Source: Luidia sarsii
Taxonomy: Eukaryota; Echinodermata; Asteroidea; Paxillosida; Luidiidae
Direction: 5' to 3'
Assembly: GCA_949987565.1 (NCBI GenBank)
Contig: OX465119.1
Location: forward strand, 11,251,441-11,315,440
DNA length: 64,000 bases
Numbering within the stretch: the first letter of the stretch is position 1; each line of letters opens with the position of its first letter. The notes below the pieces were generated by a model. It made no database searches. It was not told where the DNA came from and was given only the letters and a program-made list of their open reading frames with translations. The position numbers and the translations under genes are program-made. Positions 35,075 through 45,594 of this stretch are shown in pieces.

Positions 35075-35444
35075 TTAAAAGCTCTATACAACATTGGTAA
35101 AGGTCGATAGACCGCCACAGTTTGTGCGTTAAACCATTCAACATTCCATACAAAGAAATCCTGCGAAGGTTTTAGCTCAAATGGTCATCACAGAAAGTAG
35201 AAAAAGGCAAAAAAACGTCAAGCTTTTCGCACCGTTCTGTAGTGTAAGAAATAGTTTACTACTCGCGAGTATTAAACTATTTGTCGATGTTTAAGTGAAG
35301 ATTTCTCGAGAAGTGCAGCATCGCAGACCGTAAGATTTCAACATGAGGATTGTATCATGACCATCTACAAACTGTGTAAATTAGAAGGAAATCTGTGGAC
35401 ATCGATGTTTCCCCTATCTTCCCAATGTTGTATTGGGTCTTTAA
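35075..35444 (+). mobile_element. Family C MITE-like element, copy 1
   Basis: About 370 bp with termini CTATACAACATTGGTAAAGG and CCCAATGTTGTATTGGGTCT. The interior includes CACCGTTCTGTAGTGTAAGA and TTTCAACATGAGGATTGTAT. It is repeated in the opposite orientation at 36164-36541, so family C flanks the 57-bp array on both sides as an inverted pair. Confidence 0.8.
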
Positions 35445-35694
35445 GGCGAAATGGTTTGAACTGAAGGAGAGGTCATACAAGAATCATGCGATCTCCTCAC
35501 GGACTTAGAAGACCAAATTTATACAATCCCCTACCCCAAACAAAAACCCAGAAACGTTCTTTAAATGCAAAAAGGTCCCCGAAGGATTGAATCGTCAGAC
35601 ACTTACCTTCGGAATTTTGGAGATTTCGATGGTTACATGGTGGGAGGATAATATGCGAATGTTTGCGGTAATATGATGTATAAGTCATCTCTAA
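35445..35694. other. Unassigned stretch
   Basis: Nothing recognised between the family C copy and the 57-bp array. Confidence 0.25.
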
Positions 35695-36050
35695 CTCACC
35701 ATGTACATCGTCTCTTTCGAGAAGGAGTGTGGCTCTGAAAAGAGCCGGTAACTCACCATGTACATCGTCTCTTTCGAGAAGGAGTGTGGCTCTGAAAAGA
35801 GCCGGTAACTCACCATGTACATCGTCTCTTAAGAGAAGGAGTGTGGCTCTGAAAAGAGCCGGTAACTCACCATGTACATCGTCTCTTTCGAGAAGGAGTG
35901 TGGCTCTGAAAAGAGCCGGTAACTCACCATGTACATCGTCTCTTTCGAGAAGGAGTGTGGCTCTGAAAAGAGCCGGTAACTCACCATGTACATCGTCCCT
36001 TTCGAGAAGGAGTGTGGCTCTGAAAAGAGCCGGTAACTCAACGTTTCGGG
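35695..36050 (-). repeat. 57-bp tandem array of the family H stem-loop
   Basis: Six units of 57 bp. On the minus strand each contains the exact histone-type stem-loop GGCTCTTTTCAGAGCC (plus-strand starts 35731, 35788, 35845, 35902, 35959, 36016). It is followed 11 bases later by CGAAAGAGACGATG and then ATGGTGAGTTACC. One unit has TTAAGAGACG instead of CGAAAGAGACG. The units match part of family H at 31420-31480. Open frames here are artefacts of the length being divisible by three. Confidence 0.9.
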
Positions 36051-36125
36051 CAGTGTGTCCTTGCCCTTCAACAATCTCCTGACGACGGACAGAGTACACA
36101 CTGTCTGAAACGTTGATATACCGGA
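36051..36125. mobile_element. Family H hairpin ends, inverted pair
   Basis: Minus-oriented GTAACTCAACGTTTCGGGCAGTG is followed by plus-oriented CTCCTGACGACGGACAGAGT and CACTGTCTGAAACGTTGATA. The two GAAACGTT-type hairpins therefore face each other at the end of the 57-bp array. Confidence 0.7.
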
Positions 36126-36163
36126 CATTCCCAGCGGCATACCTTTACCATAAAAAAAATAGT

Positions 36164-36541
36164 TTTAAAGGCACCAATACAACATTGGCAAGATCGGAAA
36201 ACATCGATGTCCACATATTTCCTTCTAATTTTTACACAGTTTGTAGATAGTCATGATATAATCCTCATGTTGAAATCTTACAGTCTGGGATGCTGTACTT
36301 TTCGAGAAATCGTCACTCAAACATCGACAAAATAATAGTTTATAACTCGCAAGTAATAAACTATTTCTTACACTACAGAACGGTGCAAAAAACGTGACGA
36401 TTGTTTACCTTTGTCTACTTTCTCAGATGACCATTTGAGCTAAAACATTCGCAGTATTGCTGTATTGGAATGTTTAATGGTTTAACACACAAACTGTGGC
36501 AATCTTTTGACCTTTACCAATGTTGTATTGGGCCTTTAAAG
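36164..36541 (-). mobile_element. Family C MITE-like element, copy 2
   Basis: Reverse complement of 35075-35444 with about 85-90% similarity by eye, termini CCAATACAACATTGGCAAGA and TACCAATGTTGTATTGGGCC. Confidence 0.8.
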
Positions 36542-36544
36542 TTA

Positions 36545-37335
36545 TCAAATCTCCCTTTGCTTTCGTAAATTATAAATATACCACAAGATAAGGTCTCCAT
36601 GGCTCGTGCCTCTAAAACATCACGGAAAGTTAACGATCGAACGGCAAGGAGCAGACAGGAAATGCGGATATTTCTGCAGGCCTGCCTTTCCAAGGATTCT
36701 CAGTTGATTTAAGCTGGTCTCGGCCACCATAGTCTAATTTCAACATCGATCTCATATCCCGGAGAGACGGTTTGTGATTGCGCAGGATGGACAGGCAGGT
36801 GCAAAAAAAAACCTGAGAACGTGCAAGAGACAAGACAGACCGTCTATGCCCGTAAAATAAATATGGAAAGAAAAAATCCCGGCATTGGTCAGGAAGTGCG
36901 CGCTGAGCAGAGCGGACAGATGTCGGGAGGAGAGACGAAGCCGGTCCCTGAAGGTCCCGTTGGGGATCGTCTTGAACTCGGTGTGGGGACACAGGAACGG
37001 TTTGAAAAGAAAGTGGCTTTGGGGGTTGGGGTATTATCGGCTCGTCCTCTGGTGAGTTGGACTGGCGTCTGTGTCTCGATCAGCGGGTGATGGCCGCTCC
37101 ATCCCGTCCCGTTCGACCTCCCTCCCCACCCCTCACCGTCCCCATCCCCGTCCCTTATCTGCCCGGGGGTGGGGTAGGACGGGAGAGGGGTAGTGGCTGC
37201 ATTTGCGCCGATGTAAATATCGATTTGGGCGTTTGGTGTGCATCGGCCAGCGGACCTGGGTGCGATCTAATGGCTCGGTAATGAGAAATTCTCCCGCAAA
37301 ACAGCTCGATAACTCGGAAGGGAGAACGCCGGCCT
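36545..37335. other. Unassigned stretch
   Basis: No gene recognised. Confidence 0.3.
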
Positions 37336-37339
37336 TGTA

Positions 37340-37640
37340 GTGGGAGTAGTAGAGGGAGAGGCAGAGACACAGGGAAACAGAGAGGGGGAGAGGAGAAGAA
37401 ATGAAAGGAGGGGGGAGGTAAGAGAGATGGAAGAGAAAGACAGAGAGTCAAAGAGACAGAGAGACAGAGAGACAGAGAAACAGAGAAACAGAGCGAAAGA
37501 CAAAGAGACAGAGAGACAGAGAGACAGACAGAGAGACAGAGAGACATAGAAACAGAGAAATACAGAAAGACAGTGAGACAGTGAGAAAGACAAGGAGACA
37601 GAGAAAGGCAGAGAGAGACAGAATGCCAGAGAGACAGAAA
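37340..37640. repeat. GAGACAGA microsatellite
   Basis: About 300 bp of degenerate AGAGACAGAGAG. It lies in the probable intron upstream of the TMEM200-like exon. Confidence 0.9.
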
Positions 37641-38122
37641 GCGAGAGTTAAAATAAGATCAGAGAAGAAATCCAATACGGAGATTAGAGTCAGGTCCGGT
37701 CCTGCTGGAAGAGAGGAAGAAAGTGATGAAAGGTCAATGGTTCAGGTCAAGGACTATGGACGATGAAATCAAAACCGACCACGTAGGCGAAACCAGCACG
37801 GTGCTCAAATGACGTCTACGCATCACACCCCCCACCCCCCCCCCCACACACACACGCACCCCTACAGTCCCATAGGCGCACCATCCATCGTATTCCCAAG
37901 GCTTTGTACGTACGTGCTATGAATGAACCAGGCTCTGTCCAACACTCTTTGATCATTTTCATTTTTTTTTTCATTTCAAGTGCTTCAAATGTGATGCATT
38001 GATTGTGAAATTCCTGGCTGATGAAGTCCCAAAATTGGCATCTGTTGCCTCTGGGAGAAATTGAGATGGAACTCATGAGTCATCTTGTAAAGAGACTAAC
38101 TCTGGTTTCGTTTGCCTTTCAG
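37641..38122 (+). other. Probable intron upstream of TMEM200-like exon
   Basis: Ends in TTTCGTTTGCCTTTCAG (38106-38122), a strong splice acceptor with a pyrimidine tract. A C/CA-rich block lies at 37825-37860. No coding recognised. Confidence 0.5.
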
Positions 38123-38127
38123 ACAAA

Positions 38128-38166
38128 ATGGCTGAAGTACGAGCTCACACCTTGGCCGGCATTTGA
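38128..38166 (+). CDS. Upstream ORF of 12 codons before TMEM200-like start
   Basis: ATG at 38128 (ACAAAATGG, a fair context) opens 12 codons that stop at TGA 38164-38166, 39 bases before the main ATG at 38206 and in the same reading frame. If the acceptor at 38122 is used, this uORF lies just inside the exon and could lower translation of the main frame. It is seen in sequence; the effect is inference. Confidence 0.4.
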   Translation: MAEVRAHTLAGI

Positions 38167-38205
38167 CGGTTGGGGCGCCCTCAAGCGTTCGAGAACTGCC
38201 GGGCC

Positions 38206-40182
38206 ATGGACAGCCCCGAGGAGAGACTATCGGGGCCCGTGGCAACGCCCGCCTCCCCGCAGGGCTCTGCCGGAAGCCGGGGGTCGTCCAACTCCCGGAC
38301 TAGCCTCCGCTCGGGTCGCTCACAGCAGCAGCAGCAGGGGCAGGGGCAGCAGCTGCAGCAACAGCAGCAGCAGCAGCAACAGCAGGGGACTATTAAGAAT
38401 GGTGGGCTGCGTCGCTACTGCAGCACCGTGGTGGCTTGTCTGGCCGTGGGTGTGATCATCACCCTCGGCAGTGTAGCCATGACGGTTATCGGATACTTCG
38501 CCGTGTCCCTAGCCACCCGGACAGTCGCGACCGGCTCGGGTAGCGACGTCAACGCTACCGCCAGCACCACGCCCGCTAGCGGCAGCACCACCACGGTGCT
38601 GGACGAGGAGCTCCGGCAGAACCTTTTCAAGTTCCGCACCTTCGGCCCCGTCATGATCGGCTTCGGCAGCTTCCTGATCATGTGCGCCTGCGTGCTCCTG
38701 TGCGAGGAGCGCGACAAGCGCAGGAGGGGACGGGACTCGCAGGACGGACAGACGCTGCTGGGAGAACACGAGAGGATCATGCAGGAAGCCCGCCAGCGCT
38801 TCTACAACGAGAACCGGACGGCCCTGCTGGCCGAGGCGCAGGGCGCCCCCTACCGGTCGACCAGGGACAACCACCACCACGGCGACGAGCCGCCGGCGAC
38901 GATGGCGGTGGAGTCGGATCGCGCCGGCGACGATGCGGGCGGCGCTGCGCCGGCATCGCCGGTGGTTCTGGTGCACGGGCCTGCCGCGGTCGGATTCACC
39001 GGTGATTGGGCCTCGCGACCGGGGGCCGCGATGACTGAGGAGAAGCAGGACGAGGCTGCCTCGTCTCCGGACGGCAGCCCCGACCGAGTACCGGCTAGCC
39101 CGCCCAATTGCCTCAGGACCAGTAGTAAAGCCGTGGGGTCGGCCAAGGTCACCGACGGATCGGACAACGCCGGTGCCGCATCGCAGCAGCATCAGCAGCA
39201 GCAGCAGCCGGTGGTGGCCAGCCCCGTCCTGCCCCGCATCGGGGCGCCTCCCCTGGATCAGACCGGCCGCTGCGCCGGCGGTGCCGTCCCCAAGTCCATC
39301 CTGGTGCCGGCCGGTAGGCTCTCCCCGATTCGCGGCTGCTGCGGGGCCGGCGAGAACGGGCCGGGGCCGGTGCGGGTGAGGCTGGTGGATGAGGCGGCCG
39401 ACCTGACGCCCGTGGGCGTGTCGGGGCCGTGCCGCTCGGCCGAGTGCCTGCCCCATCAGGCGCGGAGCCCGGGACGCCAGAAGCGGGGACGCCGCAAGCG
39501 AGGCTCGCCCGCTGCCTCGCCGGGCTCCTGCCGACTGGACCCGCTCTGCCGGTGCGTCTCCGACCCGGCCATGGTCTCCAGGTCGCCGGACGCCTGCTGC
39601 TGCCCCCAGGCCGACTGCTGCTCGTCGCTGGGCGGGAGCTGCCAGCTGGCGGACGCGCCGACCACCGCGCCGAGCACACCCGTGAGAAGCGGCTCGCCGG
39701 GCCCCGCCACTCCGGGCGCCGGTTCCGGGGTCACCGACGAGTCCCCGGTCCGGCAGCCGCCGGTGCTGGTGGTGGGGGCGGCCAACGACCCCGAACCCGG
39801 TGTCGAGTCGACGCCGACCGGCGCGGTGGCCGCGGACGATGACGGGGACCAGTCAAGCCGGCAGCAGCGAACTGCGCGGAACCAGGACCCGTCCACGGTC
39901 GCGCACAGCCAGCGGGAGCCAGCGAAGGACGCTGGTGCCCCGCCGCACGGGGTTTCCTCACCGGACGCGAAGGCGAAGGATCTCCTCACCCCCGGGGCTG
40001 GGGACGAGGCCACGGTAGGCCAGGCTACCCCCGCCTCGGCCCAGGCCCCGACCCTGCTCGTGTCCCGAGACAGGAACTCCAACGTCAAACTGTTTTCCAG
40101 GCGACCGGAGGCATCGCCGGGCAAGAGCGCCCCCACCGGCAAGACAAAGAGCGGCGTCGTGGTCCTGAATCTGAGCAGCTAG
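38206..40182 (+). CDS. TMEM200: TMEM200-like two-pass membrane protein, terminal exon
   Basis: Reads 658 aa without an intron. The ATG at 38206 is chosen because it sits in GCCGGGCCATGG, an excellent Kozak context, while the frame upstream is closed by a TGA at 38164. Residues 40-60 are a Gln-rich tract. Hydrophobic segments at about 73-97 (VACLAVGVIITLGSVAMTV) and 146-166 (FGPVMIGFGSFLIMCACVLL) flank a Ser/Thr-rich loop with one N-glycosylation sequon (N116-A-T). The second segment ends in CEERDKRRR, as in the TMEM200/DUF2371 family (vertebrate TMEM200A-C), whose function is poorly known. The long C-terminal tail is Pro/Ser-rich, disordered-looking, with CCCPQADCC and RKRGRRKRG patches. The length is near TMEM200C. 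The coding sequence is far more GC-rich than its surroundings. Paralogue assignment is not possible. An exon upstream, outside the recognisable sequence, is likely. Confidence 0.8.
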   Translation: MDSPEERLSGPVATPASPQGSAGSRGSSNSRTSLRSGRSQQQQQGQGQQLQQQQQQQQQQGTIKNGGLRRYCSTVVACLAVGVIITLGSVAMTVIGYFAVSLATRTVATGSGSDVNATASTTPASGSTTTVLDEELRQNLFKFRTFGPVMIGFGSFLIMCACVLLCEERDKRRRGRDSQDGQTLLGEHERIMQEARQRFYNENRTALLAEAQGAPYRSTRDNHHHGDEPPATMAVESDRAGDDAGGAAPASPVVLVHGPAAVGFTGDWASRPGAAMTEEKQDEAASSPDGSPDRVPASPPNCLRTSSKAVGSAKVTDGSDNAGAASQQHQQQQQPVVASPVLPRIGAPPLDQTGRCAGGAVPKSILVPAGRLSPIRGCCGAGENGPGPVRVRLVDEAADLTPVGVSGPCRSAECLPHQARSPGRQKRGRRKRGSPAASPGSCRLDPLCRCVSDPAMVSRSPDACCCPQADCCSSLGGSCQLADAPTTAPSTPVRSGSPGPATPGAGSGVTDESPVRQPPVLVVGAANDPEPGVESTPTGAVAADDDGDQSSRQQRTARNQDPSTVAHSQREPAKDAGAPPHGVSSPDAKAKDLLTPGAGDEATVGQATPASAQAPTLLVSRDRNSNVKLFSRRPEASPGKSAPTGKTKSGVVVLNLSS

Positions 40183-40425
40183 TCGGGCGGACGTGTAGGT
40201 CAATGACCTCCAAGTACGTTCGGTTTCTCTGCGATCGCGCGCGCCTTGTTCGAAGGCGTCTTGTAGTGGTACCGTTATCCCCGTCAAAAAGACGCACCTA
40301 CGGTGTTTTTAAGGTACCAGGAGCTTCGGGATCTTCATAACACCAGTCTGGTCTGTGTGCTGTTGTTCATGTGACCACGTGGAATTTGGCGCCACTCTTT
40401 GACTGACGGGCGAAAGCGACTCCTA
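40183..40425 (+). other. Probable 3' UTR of TMEM200-like gene
   Basis: Sequence directly after the TAG stop. No AATAAA is evident close by; an ATTAAA lies near 40662. Confidence 0.3.
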
Positions 40426-40620
40426 ATAGGCCAGCTGTGGGTGGACTGGAGGAGGGGTGGGCATGCCATAGCACTGAATGAGGCCGAGGTTGAGCTCAAC
40501 TTGGATAGGCCAGCTGTGGGTGGACTGGAGGAGGGGGGCATGTCATAGCACTGAATGAGGCCGAGGTTGAGCTCAACTTGGATAGGTTGGACTGGAGGAG
40601 GGGTTGAGCTCAACTTGGTG
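40425..40620. repeat. About 80-bp tandem repeat, 2.5 units
   Basis: ATAGGCCAGCTGTGGGTGGA ... GAGGCCGAGGTTGAGCTCAA repeated at about 40428 and 40505, with a truncated third unit. Confidence 0.85.
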
Positions 40621-40884
40621 TGAGCTGACTGTAGAGTCAATTTTTCATGACGTCACAGCCATTAAAAGGCGTCGCTAAGCCAACCGTGCGCGATCGGAAA
40701 CCGATCTATGTGTGTGCAGTAGTTCACGAATTAGCGATAGCAGTGGTTAGGCATATCACACAGGTTAGTTGGACTGGGTCCCGTCGCTACCTCCTGACCT
40801 CCCTGTAACCCCCGCGCTATTTCCAACCGTAGCCTCGCTGTCATTTTGTAAAGTACCAGTCACAGTAGCGGGACGATTTAACGA

Positions 40885-41150
40885 CACAGGGCTGGATTTC
40901 ACAAAGCCTTACAATGCATCGTAATTCAACTTGCGATGGACAACCCATCGTGAATTGTAATAGGCCGTATGGTTTCTGTGCATCTCTCATTTTCTTGCGA
41001 TTGATCGTAAGTTGCCATTTGTTTGATGAAATCGACCGCTGGGCTGGATTTAACAGTCTTACGACGCATCGCAATATGGGTTCTATGCTTCACTTATTAT
41101 CTTGCCATTGATCGTAAGTTACGATGGGTTTGGTGAAATCGACGGCTGCT
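40885..41150. mobile_element. Degenerate repeat with GGGCTGGATTT starts
   Basis: Two diverged units start GGGCTGGATTTCACAAAG (40888) and GGGCTGGATTTAACAGTC (41040) and end TTTGATGAAATCGACCGC and TTTGGTGAAATCGACGGC. Internal GATCGTAAGTT/AACTTGCGAT stretches are complementary. Probably remnants of a small inverted-repeat element. Confidence 0.5.
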
Positions 41151-41242
41151 CCTACGTTTTGCTGACTTTTCTGAACGAAGAAGGTCTCTGCGCGACTCAA
41201 TATGGCGCCGCGCCCTCTTTTGGCCAAAGAGTAGTCCACTGA

Positions 41243-41470
41243 GGCCGTTTTCGAAATGAAGGCTTAGGCTCGGGCTTAGGCTTCGGTCATATTTCTCTCA
41301 CTCGTTATAATATCACAGGCATCTGAAAACAAGCGTTTGGCCCCAGTTTCTCGGTGAATCAAGCCAACAAACCTCCAAATTCGGAAACAAACCACAACCT
41401 GGATTTTCAGGTTTTGTCAGACGAACACGAAGCCCGAGCCCGAGCCTAAGCCTTCATTTCGAAAACGGCC
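41243..41470. mobile_element. Family A MITE-like element, copy 2
   Basis: Excellent terminal inverted repeats: GGCCGTTTTCGAAATGAAGG followed by CTTAGGCTCGGGC, and the exact complement at 41438-41470. Opposite orientation to 2426-2652, with interior similarity throughout. Confidence 0.9.
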
Positions 41471-41474
41471 TTTG

Positions 41475-42695
41475 ACAAAATAATGAAATCCGTGTTGGCG
41501 TCAAAGGGAATTCCACTATTGGCCAATGATCACGGAAAACAACACTTTCCTATGAAAGAAAATTCCGAACTTGTTAAGTTCTTCCTTCCTTTTTTTTAAA
41601 AGAAAATCCGTCTTGAAAGGCATTCTGTCCTTTGATAACGCTCTACGGAGAACCTGTTTAGCGCCCTCTGTTGACCGAGTGATTGATGAAAAACACGATA
41701 GGCGCCCACGACTCTGCCGTTGAGGGCGCTCTACTTTGTTTAGCTGCACCACAGTCTGCTCAAACGGCCGTCCCCTCTTTTTCACTGATGCCAAGACAGA
41801 GTATACCGTGTTAGACTTTTTTTGTATCACCCGATGACAAAGTGTGTAATTAGTTCCTCAGAGATTTCGTCTGGCCTGTGGAGGTCAGGAAATCGGGTGA
41901 GCCCGCCCTCTCGTGATGTCTGCTTGCCTCGAGATGATCGTAGATTTGGACATGAGTCAGGTCAAAGTTTTCCAAACCCAATCGTCGTTGTTGTTTTTTT
42001 TATTTGACCCAATGAACCCTCAGACTTGTAGTTTAGAATAATTAGTCCCTGTGCAGCTTAGAATGTATTGAAGGCAAGGTTGATTGAAGCCTTGCACTAA
42101 TTGTTCACTTGACATGACGTCATAGGGAGCGACCTTCTGCGGCTGCGCACCAAAATAGCACCAGACAAGCAGAGTAGAGTCACCGTGTTCCTTCACGTAG
42201 ATAACTTGGCTCACCCGGCTTTGATTATGTAGTAGAACGAACCCTTTGTAAGAAAAGAAAAAGGATATATTTTGTGTTTTCTTGCGTTATGGCACTGGTT
42301 TATCCGTTCTCAATTTCAAATCGTTGGACAGAGTTCAAATCAAACATTTTGTTGACGAAAATGGTTGAATTGAGGGAGGAAGATGAGTGGATTTCCTCTG
42401 CCCCAGCACTTTGAGAGAGTTGCGCAGAGTCAGGATACCGGGACCCATGCTGTGGACCTCCTAGTTGGTTGGCCCTGGTAACTGGTCTCGCTCTTCTGAT
42501 TGAGCCCAGGCGAACGACAACAACTTGAGACAGCAGCACCTCTAATTGCTGCTTGCCTCATACGGAAGAATTAGGAAGGAAAAGTCTTAATACCGGCTGA
42601 AATCGACTCGTGCTGGCAAACGCAAGGTCACGGGGGTAGTAGCTTCGTTCTGACCGAGCTGCGGATCCTGTCGTCAGGCTAATTTGTATCAGCTC
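41475..42695. other. Unassigned stretch
   Basis: GAGGGCGCT-type sites at 41660-41668 and 41722-41730 face each other 54 bp apart. TGACGTCA at 42115-42122. No gene recognised. Confidence 0.35.
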
Positions 42696-42696
42696 G

Positions 42697-43722
42697 TCTC
42701 AGGTGTGGTCATAGTGGGTCAGTATACTGCCTGTAGTCATACCGGGTCAGTATACTGCCTGTGGTCATACCGGGTCAAGTTACTGCCTGTGGTCATACCG
42801 GGTCAGTATACTGCCTGTGGTCATACCGGGTCAAGTTACTGCCTGTGGTCATACCGGGTCAAGTTACTGCCTGTGGTCATACCGGGTCAGTATACTGCCT
42901 GTGGTCATACCGGGTCAGTATACTGCCTGTGGTCATACCGGGTCAGTATACTACCTGTGGTCATACCGGGTCAAGTTACTGCCTGTGGTCATACCGGGTC
43001 AGTATACTGCCTGTGGTCATACCGGGTCAAGTTACTGCCTGTGGTCATACCGGGTCAAGTTACTGCCTGTGGTCATACCGGGTCAAGTTACTGCCTGTGA
43101 TCGTACCGGGTCAAGTTACTGCCTGTGGTCATACCGGGTCAAGTTACTGCATGTGGTCATACCGGGTCAAGTAACTGCCTGTGGTCATACCGGGTCAAGT
43201 AACAGCATGTGGTCATACCGGGTCAAGTTACTGCCTGTGGTCATACCGGGTCAAGTTACTGCCTGTGGTCATACCGGGTCAAGTTACTGCCTGTGGTCAT
43301 ACCGGGTCAAGTTACTGCCTGTGGTCACACCGGGTCAAGTTACTGCCTGTGGTCATACCGGGTCAAGTTACTGCCTGTGGTCATACCGGGTCAAGTTACT
43401 GCCTGTGGTCACACCGGGTCAAGTTACTGCCTGTGGTCATACCGGGTCAAGTTACTGCCTGTGGTCATACCGGGTCAAGTTACTGCCTGTGATCATACCG
43501 GGTCAAGTTACTGCCTGTGATCGTACCGGGTCAAGTTACTGCCTGTGATCGAACCGGGTTAAGTTACTGCCTGTGGTCACACCGAGTCAAGTTACTGCCT
43601 GTGGTCGTACCGGGTCAAGTTACTGCCTGTGGTCATACCGGGTCAAGTTACTGCCTGTGGTCACACCGGGTCAAGTTACTGCCTGTGGTCACACCGGGTC
43701 AAGTTACTGCCTGTGGTCATCA
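42697..43722. repeat. 28-bp minisatellite, about 36 units
   Basis: CTGTGGTCATACCGGGTCAA plus GTTACTGC, or the variant with GTATACTGC, in direct uninterrupted repetition. Early units are mainly GTATACTGC, later ones GTTACTGC, with occasional GATCGTACC variants near 43100 and 43520. Units adjoin with no spacers, so it is not a CRISPR array. Overlapping open frames in all three phases result from 28 not being divisible by three. Confidence 0.95.
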
Positions 43723-43724
43723 CA

Positions 43725-44150
43725 GACCCCGCAGTATGAAGACAATGGGAGGCGGGGGACTTGGAGCGGGTCATGCGAGGTCACTCCCGGTCATTCAAGT
43801 CCTGTCAGGGCCGAATCCCATCACACCCGAACAGTGGTATGTGCTTCGCGATCCGGCAAAGGAGAGATCACGGGTCAATTCACACAGCCTCCCTGATCCA
43901 TTACCACGTGAGTCAGGACCGAGCCCCCCCCCCCCCCTCTTTCAGTTTCGATTGGTCGTAGAGGGTTAGGATACGACGTCCGTTTACGACCGATCCGCGA
44001 ACTGGTAGGGGGTCTGAATCTTCCCGTTTGAGATCACACATTGCCCTGCATTTTGGGGTGAGGGGAGGTCGGGCCACACCGAGGGGTCATATCCTGTCTC
44101 TGATAAGGTCAGGGGCTAATTTCATTGAGCCGATTCACCACCAAGATGTG
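43725..44150. other. Unassigned stretch
   Basis: No gene recognised; C13 run near 43927. Confidence 0.3.
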
Positions 44151-44151
44151 C

Positions 44152-44396
44152 TAAAAGCACTACACAACATTGGTAAGATCTAAAAACAGAAATGTTCACA
44201 TATTTATATGAAACTTATACAGTTTGAAGATGGCTTTAGTAGAAACCTCTCACTGAAAATAATATTTCTGCCTAAAATGTATTTTGGGAGAAAAGAGCAA
44301 TTTTCACAGGTGTGCTATTTCATGCATAATGTTGGATCAGACAACGTATGGATGCTATTCTTTGACCTCGACCAATGTTGTGTAGGGGCTTTAAAG
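44152..44396 (+). mobile_element. Family D MITE-like element, intact copy
   Basis: About 245 bp, termini AAAGCACTACACAACATTGG and CCAATGTTGTGTAGGGGCTT. The interior has GAAACTTATACAGTTTGAAG and TATTTCTGCCTAAAATGTAT. Other copies are at 59636-59884 (reverse) and 53311-53885 (split by insertions). The termini resemble family C. Confidence 0.85.
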
Positions 44397-44399
44397 CGT

Positions 44400-44930
44400 G
44401 AAAAATCTTCCTCAAGAGAATGCCAGTTAAAGTTCAACTTGTATTTCATGCGAAGCAACTAATATTGGAATAAAAGTCGAGTGCAACAAGCATCGAGGGA
44501 GATGTGGATGGCAATCTCCTTTTAACCAGGGGAGAAATATCCTGCTTTGCAGATTGTTCACGCATCAACAGCTTTCTACTCTCTCTCTCTCTCTCTCTGT
44601 CTCACGTTGGTCCCTATCGCTGCTTTCGTCTCGAGGTACGAATTCCACTGATTTCAGCCCGTCCTTCTTTTCATTTCGATAATTTGACATTGCGCACATT
44701 CTTATGCAATTATAGATGATAGGAGCAAAGATAAACCTTAAGGTGAAACATTAACTTCAAATTGTGTTGCTATAGTTCATGGAGAGACGTGTAATTTGTA
44801 GAAATTAATTTGCATAATTTGAAAAGAAATATTTTGTATAGCAAGAGAGAATCAAATAAAAATGTTTATGCTGGAATAAGTCATGAGTTCGTTGACCCGG
44901 TTTCTTTGTTTTCTTTATTCTACGGGCGTG
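44400..44930. other. Unassigned stretch
   Basis: Short CT microsatellite at 44578-44603; otherwise nothing recognised. Confidence 0.3.
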
Positions 44931-44933
44931 GAA

Positions 44934-45590
44934 AGGGGTGGGGAAGGGGTGGGGAAGGGGTGGGGAAGGGGTAGGAAAGGGGTGGAGAAGGGGTGGGGAA
45001 GGGGTGGGAAAGGGGTGGGGAAGGGGTGGGGAAGGGGTGGGGAAGGGGTGGGAAAGGGGTGAGGAAGGGGTGGGGAAGGGGTGAGGAAGGGGTGGGGAAG
45101 GGGTGGGGAAGGGGTGGGAAAGGGGTGGGGAAGGGGTGGGGAAGGGGTGGGGAAGGGGTGGGGAAGGGGTGGGGAAGGGGTAGGAAAGGGGTGGAGAAGG
45201 GGTGGGGAAGGGGTGGGGAAGGGGTGGGAAAGGGGTGAGGAAGGGGTGGGGAAGGGGTGGTGAAGGGGTGAGGAAGGGGTGAGGAAGGGGTGGTGAAGGG
45301 GTGAGGAAGGGGTGGGGAAGGGGTGGGGAAGGGGTGAGGAAGGGGTGGGGAAGGGGTGGGGAAGGGGTGGGGAAGGGGTGGGAAAGGGGTGGGGAAGGGG
45401 TGGGGAAGGGGTGAGGAAGGGGTGGGGAAGGGGTGGGGAAGGGGTGAGGAAGGGGTGAGGAAGGGGTGGGGAAGGGGTGGGGAAGGGGTTGGGAAGGGGT
45501 AGGAAAGGGGTGGAGAAGGGGTGGGGGAGGGGTGGGGAAGGGCTGGAGAAGGGGTGAGGAAGGGATGGGGAAGGGTTGGGAAAGAAGTTG
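44934..45590. repeat. 12-bp GGGGTGGGGAAG minisatellite, about 54 units
   Basis: Units vary between GGGGTGGGGAAG, GGGGTGGGAAAG, GGGGTGAGGAAG and GGGGTGGTGAAG. It is purine-rich on the plus strand with G4 runs at 12-bp spacing, so it is a good G-quadruplex candidate. The minus-strand Pro/Ser/Thr/His frame of 266 codons is an artefact. Confidence 0.95.
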
Positions 45591-45594
45591 GTGT

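Noticed and set aside
42684..43722. CRISPR-like array of 28-bp repeats
   Set aside because: Units adjoin directly with no spacers, the genome is animal, and there are no cas genes.
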